Shown: positions 26,867 through 34,834 of the stretch, piece after piece
Position numbering within the stretch: the stretch's first letter is position 1
Layout of the letters: each line of letters opens with the position of its first letter
Source: Andreesenia angusta
Lineage (GTDB): Bacteria > Bacillota > Clostridia > Tissierellales > Gottschalkiaceae
NCBI RefSeq assembly: GCF_001855385.1
Contig: NZ_MKIE01000011.1
Location: forward strand, 1 to 49,568
Length of the DNA stretch: 49,568 nucleotides
Direction of reading: 5' to 3'
Program-made: the position numbers and the translations under genes
Notes under the pieces: generated by a model
What the model saw: the letters and a program-made list of their open reading frames with translations, nothing else
Databases searched by the model: none
What the model was told of the DNA's origin: nothing

Positions 26867-26980
26867 TAGAAATGTATTTGTTTTTTCTATACATTTCTAT
26901 TATAGTATAGATTCGCTTTATTCTCCATACCTTTTGTGTGAAATTTATAGCGAAATTTGTATGAAATTTGTATAAATTTA
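26867..26980 (-). promoter_or_regulatory. Promoter and leader region of the selenoprotein gene
   Basis: This intergenic stretch holds three signals. Four AAATTT cores occur at 26941, 26953, 26964 and 26974, spaced 12, 11 and 10 bases, mostly within GAAATTTGTAT units. A candidate promoter is TGGAGA (26927-26922), 17 nt, TATAAT (26904-26899). A perfect 11-bp inverted repeat TAGAAATGTAT/ATACATTTCTA (26899-26889 and 26877-26867) ends at the first base of the AGGAGG ribosome site. The repeat could be an operator near +1 or, on read-through transcripts, an RNA hairpin next to the ribosome site. Confidence 0.55.
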
Positions 26981-28447
26981 TCCTTGGTAAGTTAATACGA
27001 GGTCTTTAGCTGCTTTACCTTCGTCTATTCTTCCAACTGGAGTGTTTTGAGGTGCAGACTTTAGTATCTCTGGATTAGATATAGCCTCGTCAGCTATCTT
27101 GTTCAGTATAGCTATGAACTCGTCCATAGTCTCTTTAGACTCTGTCTCTGTAGGCTCTATCATCATCGCCTCGTTTACTATAAGTGGGAAGTAAACTGTT
27201 GGTGGATGGTATCCGAAATCTAGAAGTCTCTTAGCTACGTCTAGAGTAGTGATTCCTGTTGAAGTGTCCTTTATTCCTCCAAGTACAAACTCATGCTTGC
27301 AAACTTGGTCTATTGGAAGCTTGTACTTCTCTTTAAGCTGCTTCATCATGTAGTTGGCGTTTAGAACAGCCATCTCGCTTACTTGCTTAAGTCCATCTGA
27401 TCCATTCGCAAGTACGTAAGCGTAAGCTCTAACTAGAACTCCGAAGTGTCCGTGGAATCCTTTAAGTCTTCCTATTGAGTTAGGTCTGTCGTAGTCTAGT
27501 ATAAACTCGTCGCCCTTCTTCTCTACTACAGGAGTAGGTAGGAACTCAACTAGGTCTTCTCTAACTCCAACTGGACCTGATCCTGGTCCTCCACCACCGT
27601 GTGGTGTAGACATAGTCTTGTGTAGGTTGTAGTGCATAACGTCAAATCCCATGTCTCCAGGTCTTACTTTACCCATTATTGCGTTCATGTTAGCTCCGTC
27701 ATAGTAGCAAAGTCCACCTGCATTGTGCACTAGATTAGTTATCTCACATATGCTCTTCTCGAATAGTCCAAGTGTACTTGGGTTTGTAAGCATAAGTCCA
27801 GCTATAGCTCCTGGGTTCTCAGCTATTACTTCTTTAAGAGAATCTACGTTTACAGATCCGTCGTCATTTGACTTAACTTCTGCTATCTCAAATCCTGCAA
27901 CGTATGCAGTAGATGGGTTAGTTCCGTGTGCCGAGTCTGGAACTATTATCTTAGTTCTCTGCTCTGCTTCTCCGTTTTTCTTGTGGTAAGCTTTTATAAC
28001 CATAAGTCCAGTGAACTCTCCGTGAGCTCCTGCAGCTGGCTGTAGAGTAGTTCTAGCGAATCCAGCTATCTCTGAAAGCTTCATATCTAGGTCGTACATA
28101 AGCTCTAGAGCTCCCTGTACTGTAGACTCAGGCTGAAGTGGGTGAAGTGTAGTGAAACCTTCTAGTCTGCACATGTCTTCATTTACCTTAGGGTTGTACT
28201 TCATTGTACAAGATCCTAGTGGGTAGAACCCTTCGTCAACTCCGTAGTTCAGCTTAGAAAGATTAGTGTAGTGTCTAACTACGTCAAACTCGCTTACCTC
28301 TGGAAGTCCTACATTACCTTCTCTTAAAAGGTCTGAAGGCATTAGCTCACTTAAGCTCTTCTCTTCTACATCTAGCTTAGGAAGGCTATATCCCTTACGA
28401 CCTTCTGATGACACTTCAAATATAACTTTGTTGTATCTTTTATTCAT
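26978..28447 (-). CDS. gcvPB: Glycine dehydrogenase (decarboxylating) subunit 2
   Basis: A 489-residue PLP subunit of the P-protein. The PLP lysine is in [29 protein letters not shown] is the conserved loop that positions glycine. Length and sequence match the GcvPB half of split P-proteins. With GcvPA it decarboxylates glycine and transfers the aminomethyl group to the lipoyl arm of GcvH. The gene starts 1 nt after the gcvPA stop with a GGAGG site, so translation is coupled. Codons across gcvT to gcvPB favour A/T-ending synonyms more than neighbouring genes, consistent with high expression. Confidence 0.97.
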   Translation of the reverse strand: MNKRYNKVIFEVSSEGRKGYSLPKLDVEEKSLSELMPSDLLREGNVGLPEVSEFDVVRHYTNLSKLNYGVDEGFYPLGSCTMKYNPKVNEDMCRLEGFTTLHPLQPESTVQGALELMYDLDMKLSEIAGFARTTLQPAAGAHGEFTGLMVIKAYHKKNGEAEQRTKIIVPDSAHGTNPSTAYVAGFEIAEVKSNDDGSVNVDSLKEVIAENPGAIAGLMLTNPSTLGLFEKSICEITNLVHNAGGLCYYDGANMNAIMGKVRPGDMGFDVMHYNLHKTMSTPHGGGGPGSGPVGVREDLVEFLPTPVVEKKGDEFILDYDRPNSIGRLKGFHGHFGVLVRAYAYVLANGSDGLKQVSEMAVLNANYMMKQLKEKYKLPIDQVCKHEFVLGGIKDTSTGITTLDVAKRLLDFGYHPPTVYFPLIVNEAMMIEPTETESKETMDEFIAILNKIADEAISNPEILKSAPQNTPVGRIDEGKAAKDLVLTYQG

Positions 28448-28448
28448 A

Positions 28449-29789
28449 TTAGATCGCCTCCATTATACGAACTAGCTCGTCTATTTCTTCTTTAGTTCTC
28501 TTCTCTGTAACAGCTATAAGAACTCCGTTTCCATACTCTGCATAGTCTTTTCCTAGCTCATATCCTCCAAGTATGCCGCTCTTAAGTAGCTCTTCGTTGA
28601 TCTTCTTAACGTCTGCGTCAGCAACTAGTGCAAACTCCTTGAAGAATGGCTTTCCTGGGAACATTGGCTTGAACTTTCCAGTAGCGACAAGCTTCTCGTA
28701 AGCATAGTGGGCTTTCTGCATGCTCTGAGTAGCAACTTCCTTAAGTCCTTGCTCTCCCATAAGGCTCATGTAGATTGTAGCCATAAGCATTATAAGTCCT
28801 TGGTTTGAACAGATGTTTGAAGTAGCCTTGTATCTTCTTATATGCTGCTCTCTAGCTTGAAGTGTAAGCACGAACGCTCTGTTTCCTTCAGCGTCTGTAG
28901 ACTGTCCAACTACTCTTCCTGGTATCTTTCTAACTAGTTTCTTGTTTACAGAAAGGAATCCTAGGTATGGTCCACCGAATGACATTGGTATTCCAAGTGT
29001 CTGAGCCTCTCCAACTACTACGTCAGCTCCGAACTCTCCTGGAGCCTTTAGTATTCCAAGTGAAGATGGGTCAGTGTTCACTATGAACATAGACTTCTTG
29101 TCTGAATGTGCTACAGCCTCTAGTGCTCCTAGATCCTCAACTATTCCGAAGAAGTTAGGGCTCTTTACAACTAGTCCTGCAACGTCATCTCCCATAAGTG
29201 CTTTTGTAGCTTCTATATCTGTAGCTCCGTCTTTAAGTGGAGCAACTATTATCTCTATTCCCTTAGTCTCGTCAGCAGTCTTTATAACTTCTATAGTGTC
29301 TTTTCCAAGTCCAGCTGAAACAACTATCTTGCTTCTCTTAGTGTTTTCGCAAGCAAGTGCAACAGCCTCTGCAGTAGCAGTCTGTCCGTCGTACATAGAT
29401 GCATTTGTAACTTCCATTCCAGTAAGTCTTGACATCATTGTCTGGAACTCGAATATAGCTGTAACAGTTCCCTGGCTGATCTCTGGCTGATAAGGAGTGT
29501 ATGCTGTAAAGAACTCCTGTCTTAGGGCTATGTGGTTTATAACAGAAGGGCTGAAGTGGTCATATGCCCCTGCTCCCATAAAGCAAGTCAGTCCTGATTC
29601 GTTTTTATTAGCCAGCTCCTGTATGTGCTTTGTAAGCTCTAGCTCTGAAAGACCTTCGCCTATGTTAAGGTCGCCTTTAAATCTTAGATTTGATGGTATA
29701 TCCACAAAAAGATCTTCTATAGAGTTAGCGCCTATGCTCTTAAGCAGTTCTTGCTGCTCAGCACTAGTGCTAGGTATATATCTATGCAT
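28449..29789 (-). CDS. gcvPA: Glycine dehydrogenase (decarboxylating) subunit 1
   Basis: A 446-residue subunit beginning [20 protein letters not shown], the family N-terminus, with [23 protein letters not shown] and GPYLGFLSV segments of GcvPA. It lacks the PLP lysine, which is in GcvPB; the two form the active heterodimer. An AGGAGG site lies seven bases upstream of the ATG. It is separated from gcvH by 119 nt carrying a long stem-loop. Confidence 0.97.
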   Translation of the reverse strand: MHRYIPSTSAEQQELLKSIGANSIEDLFVDIPSNLRFKGDLNIGEGLSELELTKHIQELANKNESGLTCFMGAGAYDHFSPSVINHIALRQEFFTAYTPYQPEISQGTVTAIFEFQTMMSRLTGMEVTNASMYDGQTATAEAVALACENTKRSKIVVSAGLGKDTIEVIKTADETKGIEIIVAPLKDGATDIEATKALMGDDVAGLVVKSPNFFGIVEDLGALEAVAHSDKKSMFIVNTDPSSLGILKAPGEFGADVVVGEAQTLGIPMSFGGPYLGFLSVNKKLVRKIPGRVVGQSTDAEGNRAFVLTLQAREQHIRRYKATSNICSNQGLIMLMATIYMSLMGEQGLKEVATQSMQKAHYAYEKLVATGKFKPMFPGKPFFKEFALVADADVKKINEELLKSGILGGYELGKDYAEYGNGVLIAVTEKRTKEEIDELVRIMEAI

Positions 29790-29828
29790 GCATATTCCTC
29801 CTCGGTATTATAAGTATATTTATTTATA

Positions 29829-29883
29829 GCGACCTCTTTCTAATATTTATTTCTTAATCGAAACTTAGAAAAAGGTCGCTATA
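29829..29883 (-). promoter_or_regulatory. Long stem-loop between gcvH and gcvPA
   Basis: TAGCGACCT pairs with AGGTCGCTA, then after a one-base mismatch TTTCTAA pairs with TTAGAAA, closing a 21-nt loop. On the minus strand no T-run follows the outer stem, so it is not a standard terminator. It may be a processing or mRNA-stability element that lets GcvH exceed the P-protein. Confidence 0.55.
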
Positions 29884-29908
29884 CTTAGAAAGTTAAATCA
29901 TTTTTAAA

Positions 29909-30289
29909 TTATTCTGCACAGAATCCTTCGTACTGCTTTGAGTCCATTAGGTTGTCTAGCTCAGCCTTGTCGCTTAGCTCTACTTTTATTACCCAGTTAG
30001 CGTATGGATCTTCGTTTATTGCTCCAGGGTTGTCTTCTAGCTCTTCGTTTATAGCTACAACTTTTCCTGAAACTGGTGAGTGTGAGTCTGAAGCTGCTTT
30101 AACTGACTCTATAACTCCGTAAGTGTCTCCTGCTGATAGTTCGTCGTCTACCTCTGGTAGCTCTACGTAAACTATTTCTCCTAGTTGATGCTGAGCGTGA
30201 TCTGATATACCTACTATAGCTACATCTCCCTCAACTTTTACCCAATCGTGGTCCTCTGAATAGAATAGTCCTTCTACTATTTTGCTCAT
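29909..30289 (-). CDS. gcvH: Glycine cleavage system H protein
   Basis: A 126-residue lipoyl carrier. The lipoylated lysine is Lys64 in VIESVKAASDSHSP; YSEDHDWVKVEGDVAIVGIS and PYANWVIKVEL are conserved H-protein segments. It shuttles the aminomethyl group from the P-protein to the T-protein and then needs re-oxidation by an L-protein, for which no gene is in the window. An own promoter (30361-30389) and AGGAGG site suggest stronger expression than gcvT. Confidence 0.97.
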   Translation of the reverse strand: MSKIVEGLFYSEDHDWVKVEGDVAIVGISDHAQHQLGEIVYVELPEVDDELSAGDTYGVIESVKAASDSHSPVSGKVVAINEELEDNPGAINEDPYANWVIKVELSDKAELDNLMDSKQYEGFCAE

Positions 30290-30360
30290 TGCAATTCCTC
30301 CTCATTTTTTGTTTTAATTTTTTATTTTCACCTTTATAGGTTCGTCTCAAACCCAAATAC

Positions 30361-30389
30361 ATTATATATCGTTTCTGCTACAGTTTCAA
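30361..30389 (-). promoter_or_regulatory. Internal promoter upstream of gcvH
   Basis: On the minus strand TTGAAA (30389-30384), 17-nt spacer, TATAAT (30366-30361), within the 138-nt gcvT-gcvH gap. A small hairpin GGTT-TGAGACG-AACC follows in the presumed leader. Confidence 0.6.
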
Positions 30390-30427
30390 ACATTTTAGAT
30401 TGCAGACGGATGCCTATTTAGGTTAAA

Positions 30428-31552
30428 TTACTTAGACTTGTTGTGTCTTTCTAGGAACTTTCTGTCTCTTACAACTGCCTTAGCTTTTTTCTTTCTTATA
30501 ACTATCTCTATCTCTGTTCCAATTGCAGTGTAGTCCTTGTCTAGCATAGCTAGTCCTATAGTCTTTCCTACAGATGGAGCAGCGTATCCTGTAGTTACAT
30601 ATCCTATGTCTTTTCCATCTACTTCTACTCTGTACTCGTGTCTTGGGATTCCCTTGTCTATCATCTCGAATCCAACTACTTTTCTAGCTAAAGTCTTGTT
30701 CTTGTTCTCTTCTTTTTGCTTAGCAAGCACGTCTTTACCTATGAAGTCAGCTTCTATAGCTGTGTTACAGAAGAATCCAAATCCTGCTTCTATAGGAGTG
30801 TTGTCTGCTGTAAGCTCGTTTCCGTAAAGTGGAAGGTTAGCCTCGAATCTAAGAGTGTCTCTACATCCTAGTCCAACTGGCTGGATTCCAAACTCTTCTC
30901 CAGCTTCGAATACAGCTTCCCAAACTTTTATAGCGTCGTCGTGTCCGAAGTAAACCTCGAATCCGTCTTCACCTGTGTATCCAGTTCTAGATATAAGCAC
31001 GTTAGCTCCTGCAAGCTTCACGTTCTCTTTGAAGTGGAAGAATTTTATTTCGTCTAGATCAAAGTCAACTAGCTTCTGAAGAGTCTCTTGAGCCTTTGGC
31101 CCTTGAACAGCTATCTCTGAAACGTTTGGAGAGTTGTCTGTAACTGTTACATCGAACTTTGAAGCGTGTGAGTTTATCCACTCAACGTCTTTGTCTATGT
31201 TAGCAGCGTTTACAACTAGAAGAAGATCTTCCTCGCTACGCTTGTAAACTAGAAGGTCGTCAACCACTCCACCGTTTTCATAACAGAAGTAAGTGTATAT
31301 AACTTGTCCTGCTCCTATAGAGTCTAGGTCGTTTGTCATAAGGTACTGAATGAATTTAGCAGCCTCTGGCCCTTGGATCTCTATTTCTCCCATGTGAGAA
31401 ACGTCGAATACTCCAACTGCATTTCTAACTGCTTCGTGCTCTGCTACAAGTCCTAGTCCTGCGAAGTCGCTTGATAGTTCCCATCCTGCGTACTCTACTA
31501 TTTTTCCGCCATGCTTAACATGCATGTCATATAGTGCCGTTTTTTTACCCAT
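30428..31552 (-). CDS. gcvT: Aminomethyltransferase, glycine cleavage T protein
   Basis: A 374-residue folate-dependent enzyme. Family segments include VGVFDVSHMGEIEIQGP, LMTNDLDSIGAGQ, RTGYTGEDGFEVYF and LGCRDTLRFEANLPLYGNEL. It transfers the methylene group from aminomethyl-GcvH to tetrahydrofolate, releasing ammonia. It is first in the gcv cluster, with an AAAGGAGG site nine bases before the ATG. In a clostridial fermenter the pathway may run in either direction. Confidence 0.97.
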   Translation of the reverse strand: MGKKTALYDMHVKHGGKIVEYAGWELSSDFAGLGLVAEHEAVRNAVGVFDVSHMGEIEIQGPEAAKFIQYLMTNDLDSIGAGQVIYTYFCYENGGVVDDLLVYKRSEEDLLLVVNAANIDKDVEWINSHASKFDVTVTDNSPNVSEIAVQGPKAQETLQKLVDFDLDEIKFFHFKENVKLAGANVLISRTGYTGEDGFEVYFGHDDAIKVWEAVFEAGEEFGIQPVGLGCRDTLRFEANLPLYGNELTADNTPIEAGFGFFCNTAIEADFIGKDVLAKQKEENKNKTLARKVVGFEMIDKGIPRHEYRVEVDGKDIGYVTTGYAAPSVGKTIGLAMLDKDYTAIGTEIEIVIRKKKAKAVVRDRKFLERHNKSK

Positions 31553-31601
31553 TCAAAATTCCTCCTTTTTTATATGAAAAACCTTCGTCTTGATTTTAAA
31601 T

Positions 31602-31666
31602 CAGGGGAGTTGCAAACCCTGTATACAGTTGATATAGAGGTCTTATGTATATCCTAGGACTCCCTG
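31602..31666 (-). promoter_or_regulatory. Structured 5' leader of gcvT (candidate cis-regulatory RNA)
   Basis: On the minus strand CAGGGAGT (31666-31659) pairs with ACTCCCCTG (31610-31602) with one bulge, enclosing two inner hairpins: GATATA/TATATC (31653-31648 with 31636-31631) and CAAC-CTGTATACAG-GTTTG (about 31631-31612). This makes a possible three-way junction right after the predicted transcription start. I could not match it to the glycine, THF, purine or SAM riboswitch consensus. Confidence 0.4.
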
Positions 31667-31671
31667 TCATC

Positions 31672-31700
31672 ATAGTATAATATATGGTTTTCATTTTCAA
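31672..31700 (-). promoter_or_regulatory. Promoter of the gcv cluster
   Basis: On the minus strand TTGAAA (31700-31695), 17-nt spacer, TACTAT (31677-31672); an alternative -10 TATACT overlaps it. It lies about 120 nt upstream of gcvT. Confidence 0.6.
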
Positions 31701-31740
31701 GAATTGATATTTTATTAACAGTTTTATTGCATTTTATTAA

Positions 31741-32178
31741 CTACTCCATGGCTAGAACCGAGACAGACTGGACTCCCAGTATGCTGTCTAGCTCGCCTAT
31801 AAGCTCATCTAGGGACTTTGTAAGTCCGTTTGATTCTATCGTGATATTGACGCTGGCGATATGGTTTATCGGTATTTCCTGGTTGATAGTAAGGATATTC
31901 CCTCCATTTGCCGATATCACCTGAAGCACATTTGAAAGCACTCCCTGCATATGGTTCAGCATAAAGGAGATTATGACCTTTTTTCCAGCTTCATTTTCAG
32001 AGTAGGAAAACACCTTGTCCTTGTACTTGTAGAAGGTGCTTCTGCTAACTCCAACAGTTCTAGTGGCCTCCGTAACTTCTCTGACCTTTCCAGATCTCAG
32101 AAGCTCTTTGGCCATCATGACCTTTTCAAATACGTCTGGAAGTATTTCTTTATCTATAACTAGATATCTATCAGACAT
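31741..32178 (-). CDS. ACT-domain regulatory protein (PheB/UPF0735-like)
   Basis: A 145-residue protein with an N-terminal helix-turn-helix-like part (EVTEATRTVGVSRSTFYKYKDKVF, cited here as VSRSTFYKYKDKVF) and a C-terminal ACT domain starting KKVIISFMLNHMQGVLSNVLQV with GNILTINQEIPINHIASVNITIE. Proteins of this layout bind amino acids and are linked to aromatic or aspartate-family pathways. ATG 32178 has GGGGGGAG upstream; the ORF opens earlier without a site. It is the last gene of thrC-thrB-ACT, so a threonine-responsive regulator is a fair inference. I see no terminator in the 188-nt gap to gcvT, which instead holds the gcv promoter. Confidence 0.85.
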   Translation of the reverse strand: MSDRYLVIDKEILPDVFEKVMMAKELLRSGKVREVTEATRTVGVSRSTFYKYKDKVFSYSENEAGKKVIISFMLNHMQGVLSNVLQVISANGGNILTINQEIPINHIASVNITIESNGLTKSLDELIGELDSILGVQSVSVLAME

Positions 32179-32224
32179 CTCTATAACTCCCCCCAAGGCA
32201 TCACCGTCTAAAAGAGAATCCACC

Positions 32225-33112
32225 CTAGTAAGTCTTTACTATAGCTCCTCTTTTGTCCAGGTGTAGCTCTTTTATGTCCCAGTAGTATTTTAGATTGTTT
32301 ACATGGGATCTCAGCTTGGTGTAGACGCTTCTGTCGTTTACATCTACAGCTATTAGTATAGTGGGTCCTGCCCCGCTTAGAAAAGCTCCGTAGGCCCCTG
32401 CATTCTCGCTCTCCTCTATTATGGAGTCGTATCCATCTATAAGTCCGCCTCTGTACTGCTGGTGGAGCCTGTCTTTTCCGGCGACTCTCAGCATCTCAAA
32501 CTCTCCGTTTGCAAGCGCCGAGGTCATAAGCGCAACCCTGCCTACGTTGTATACTGCATCTTCAAAGCTCACCACTTTTGGAAGTATACCTCTGGCCTTC
32601 TGGGTGGACAGCTTGAAATTAGGTATGAGAGCATAGAACTTGAGTCCGTGCTTTACCCTCACCTTGCTTGAATAAACCTTGCCGTCTTCGTATACAGACG
32701 TCACGCACCCACCTAGCAGTGCAGGCGCTATATTGTCTGGATGCCCCTCTAACTCTGTGGCAAGCTCGAGTATCTCCTGTCGGCTTAGCTTTCTTCCAGT
32801 CATCTCGTTTGCGCCTATTATTCCGGCCACTATGCAAGTTGCGCTGCTTCCAAGCCCTCTTGAAACTGGAACATCTGTTTCCGAAGTTATCTTTATTCCG
32901 CTCGGCTCGTACCCAATTTTTTCAAAACATTTCTTCATGGCTATATATATAAGGTTGTCTTCGTCTTCGAAGCTCTTCTCAGTACCCTCGACTATTATCC
33001 CCGATTCCAGCTCTTGGAACGTAAACTTGTTATAAAGGTTTAGGGCTAGCCCCATACAGTCGAATCCGGGCCCTAGGTTTGCGCTTGTAGCTGGCACTAT
33101 CACTTCTATCAT
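32225..33112 (-). CDS. thrB: Homoserine kinase
   Basis: A 295-residue GHMP kinase with VPATSANLGPGFD at the N-terminus, the ATP loop PVSRGLGSSATCIVAGI (cited part SRGLGSSAT) and the C-terminal GAFLSGAGPTIL motif. It phosphorylates homoserine for threonine synthase, encoded directly upstream. ATG 33112 has AGGTG six bases before it and follows the thrC stop by 1 nt, so the genes are coupled. Confidence 0.96.
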   Translation of the reverse strand: MIEVIVPATSANLGPGFDCMGLALNLYNKFTFQELESGIIVEGTEKSFEDEDNLIYIAMKKCFEKIGYEPSGIKITSETDVPVSRGLGSSATCIVAGIIGANEMTGRKLSRQEILELATELEGHPDNIAPALLGGCVTSVYEDGKVYSSKVRVKHGLKFYALIPNFKLSTQKARGILPKVVSFEDAVYNVGRVALMTSALANGEFEMLRVAGKDRLHQQYRGGLIDGYDSIIEESENAGAYGAFLSGAGPTILIAVDVNDRSVYTKLRSHVNNLKYYWDIKELHLDKRGAIVKTY

Positions 33113-33113
33113 C

Positions 33114-34604
33114 TTATTCACCTACATTCAAAAGTTTCTTTATCTTTTCCTTCATTTCAGCCTTCTTGCAGAGCTCCTTGTGAAGTATTTCACGCTCCTC
33201 TATCTTGTATATGCTCTTAGGTATCTCGAGTCCTGTCTTCTCTGAAAGCTCATATACGAGCTCAAAGTCAGACTTGTCCTCTGTATCTAGTCCAAGCGCT
33301 CCAGCCACAGACCTTGTGAACTTGAACGGGCTTGCCGTCGACGCTATAAGCATCTCTTTGTCGTCCCCTGTCTCTTTTAGGTACTTCTCATAGGCAGCGT
33401 AGGCTACGGCAGTGTGAGTGTCCATCACATATCCGTGCTTTTCGTAGACCTGCTTTATAGTCTCTAGAGTCTCAGCTTCGTCAGTGTAGCTTCCGTAGAA
33501 GTCCTCTAGCTTCGACTTTATATCTTCATCTAATGTGTACTTGCCTGTTTTCGTTAGGCTTTCCATCATCTCAGAAACTTTTGCGCTGTCTTTTCCGCTT
33601 ATCTCATATAGCAGCCTCTCTAGGTTGCTCGATATCAGTATGTCCATAGAAGGAGATATAGTAAGCTTAAGCTCTCTGTTCTTGTCGTACTCTCCAGTCT
33701 GGAAGAAGTCGAACAGCACGTTGTTCTCGTTAGAAGCACATACAAGCTTGTCTATAGGAAGCCCCATTGACTTTGCGTAGTACGCCGCCAGTATGTTTCC
33801 AAAGTTTCCGGTAGGCACTGTTACGTTTATAGACTCTCCTTCCGATACCTTGCCTGCTCTTAGAAGCTCCATGTATCCGTAGAAGTAGTATACAACCTGT
33901 GGTACAAGCCTTCCTATGTTTATGGAGTTCGCAGAAGATAACTCATATCCGCTTGCCTTCAATGCGCTTCTAAAGCTTTCGTTGTTGAATGCCTCTTTTA
34001 CCCCGTTTTGGGCGTCGTCGAAGTTTCCGTCTATTCCGACTACGAAGGTGTTGTCCCCTTCTTGGGTTATCATCTGTCTCTCCTGTACCTCGCTCACTCC
34101 CGACTTAGGGTAGAAGACTATTATCTTGGTTCCGTTCACGTCCTTGAACCCCTCTAGCGCAGCCTTGCCTGTGTCTCCTGAAGTCGCTGTGAGTATCACC
34201 ACTTCGTCGCTATAGCTTAGCTTTTTCATAGCTGTGCTTATGAAGTACGGCAGTATTGAAAGCGCCATGTCCTTGAAGGCGAGCGTAGGTCCGTGGTATA
34301 GCTCTAGGAAATTGGCTTTTTCTATAGACTCCACTGGAACTATCTCTTCTCTGCTGAACTTCTCGTCATACGCCCCTTCTACACAGGCCGAAAGCTCCTC
34401 TGGTGTAAAATCAGGAAAGAACTTGCCTATTACGTATTTTGCAAGCGACCTGTAGTCCATCGTCTTCAAATCTGAAAGGCTTCTGTCTAGCTTCGGTATT
34501 TCAGACGGTATGTAAAGTCCTCCATCATCTGCTATTCCCTTTATTATGGCTTCCACGCAGTTCACAGCTGCGCCGCCTCTAGTGCTTTTGTATTCCATGC
34601 TCAT
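33114..34604 (-). CDS. thrC: Threonine synthase
   Basis: A 496-residue PLP enzyme of the long type with N-terminal YKSTRGGA, PLP-lysine motif HGPTLAFKDMAL and TATSGDTGKAALEGF. It converts O-phosphohomoserine to threonine. GAGGGGTG lies five bases before the ATG. It is the first gene of thrC-thrB-ACT and is divergent from hom-lysC across a 230-nt AT-rich region with -10-like TATAAT on both strands. Confidence 0.96.
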   Translation of the reverse strand: MSMEYKSTRGGAAVNCVEAIIKGIADDGGLYIPSEIPKLDRSLSDLKTMDYRSLAKYVIGKFFPDFTPEELSACVEGAYDEKFSREEIVPVESIEKANFLELYHGPTLAFKDMALSILPYFISTAMKKLSYSDEVVILTATSGDTGKAALEGFKDVNGTKIIVFYPKSGVSEVQERQMITQEGDNTFVVGIDGNFDDAQNGVKEAFNNESFRSALKASGYELSSANSINIGRLVPQVVYYFYGYMELLRAGKVSEGESINVTVPTGNFGNILAAYYAKSMGLPIDKLVCASNENNVLFDFFQTGEYDKNRELKLTISPSMDILISSNLERLLYEISGKDSAKVSEMMESLTKTGKYTLDEDIKSKLEDFYGSYTDEAETLETIKQVYEKHGYVMDTHTAVAYAAYEKYLKETGDDKEMLIASTASPFKFTRSVAGALGLDTEDKSDFELVYELSEKTGLEIPKSIYKIEEREILHKELCKKAEMKEKIKKLLNVGE

Positions 34605-34756
34605 ATGCTCACCCCTCGTTGTATTTAAACCCTTATTCGAATCTATCTATTTATTATACTATAATATGCTCGCCCAAATAGTTTAAAAAAGTTGTTTTAA
34701 TAATATATGATATATGATATAATGTTTTTCAGTAAAAGACAAGTGTTTTTTATCGG

Positions 34757-34785
34757 TTGACACGAGAGCTCAAGCTGTTTATTTT
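34757..34785 (+). promoter_or_regulatory. Promoter of hom-lysC
   Basis: TTGACA (34757-34762), 17-nt spacer, TATTTT (34780-34785), about 50 nt before the hom start. The rest of 34605-34834 is AT-rich and should hold the divergent thrC promoter; I found no T-box or riboswitch consensus. Confidence 0.65.
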
Positions 34786-34834
34786 AGAACGCTTCCGAGC
34801 TTAACGATATAACAGATTTGAAAGGAGATATATT

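Noticed and set aside
31553..31740. Glycine riboswitch upstream of gcvT
   Set aside because: The expected conserved tandem-aptamer sequences are not found; only an unassigned structured leader is visible.
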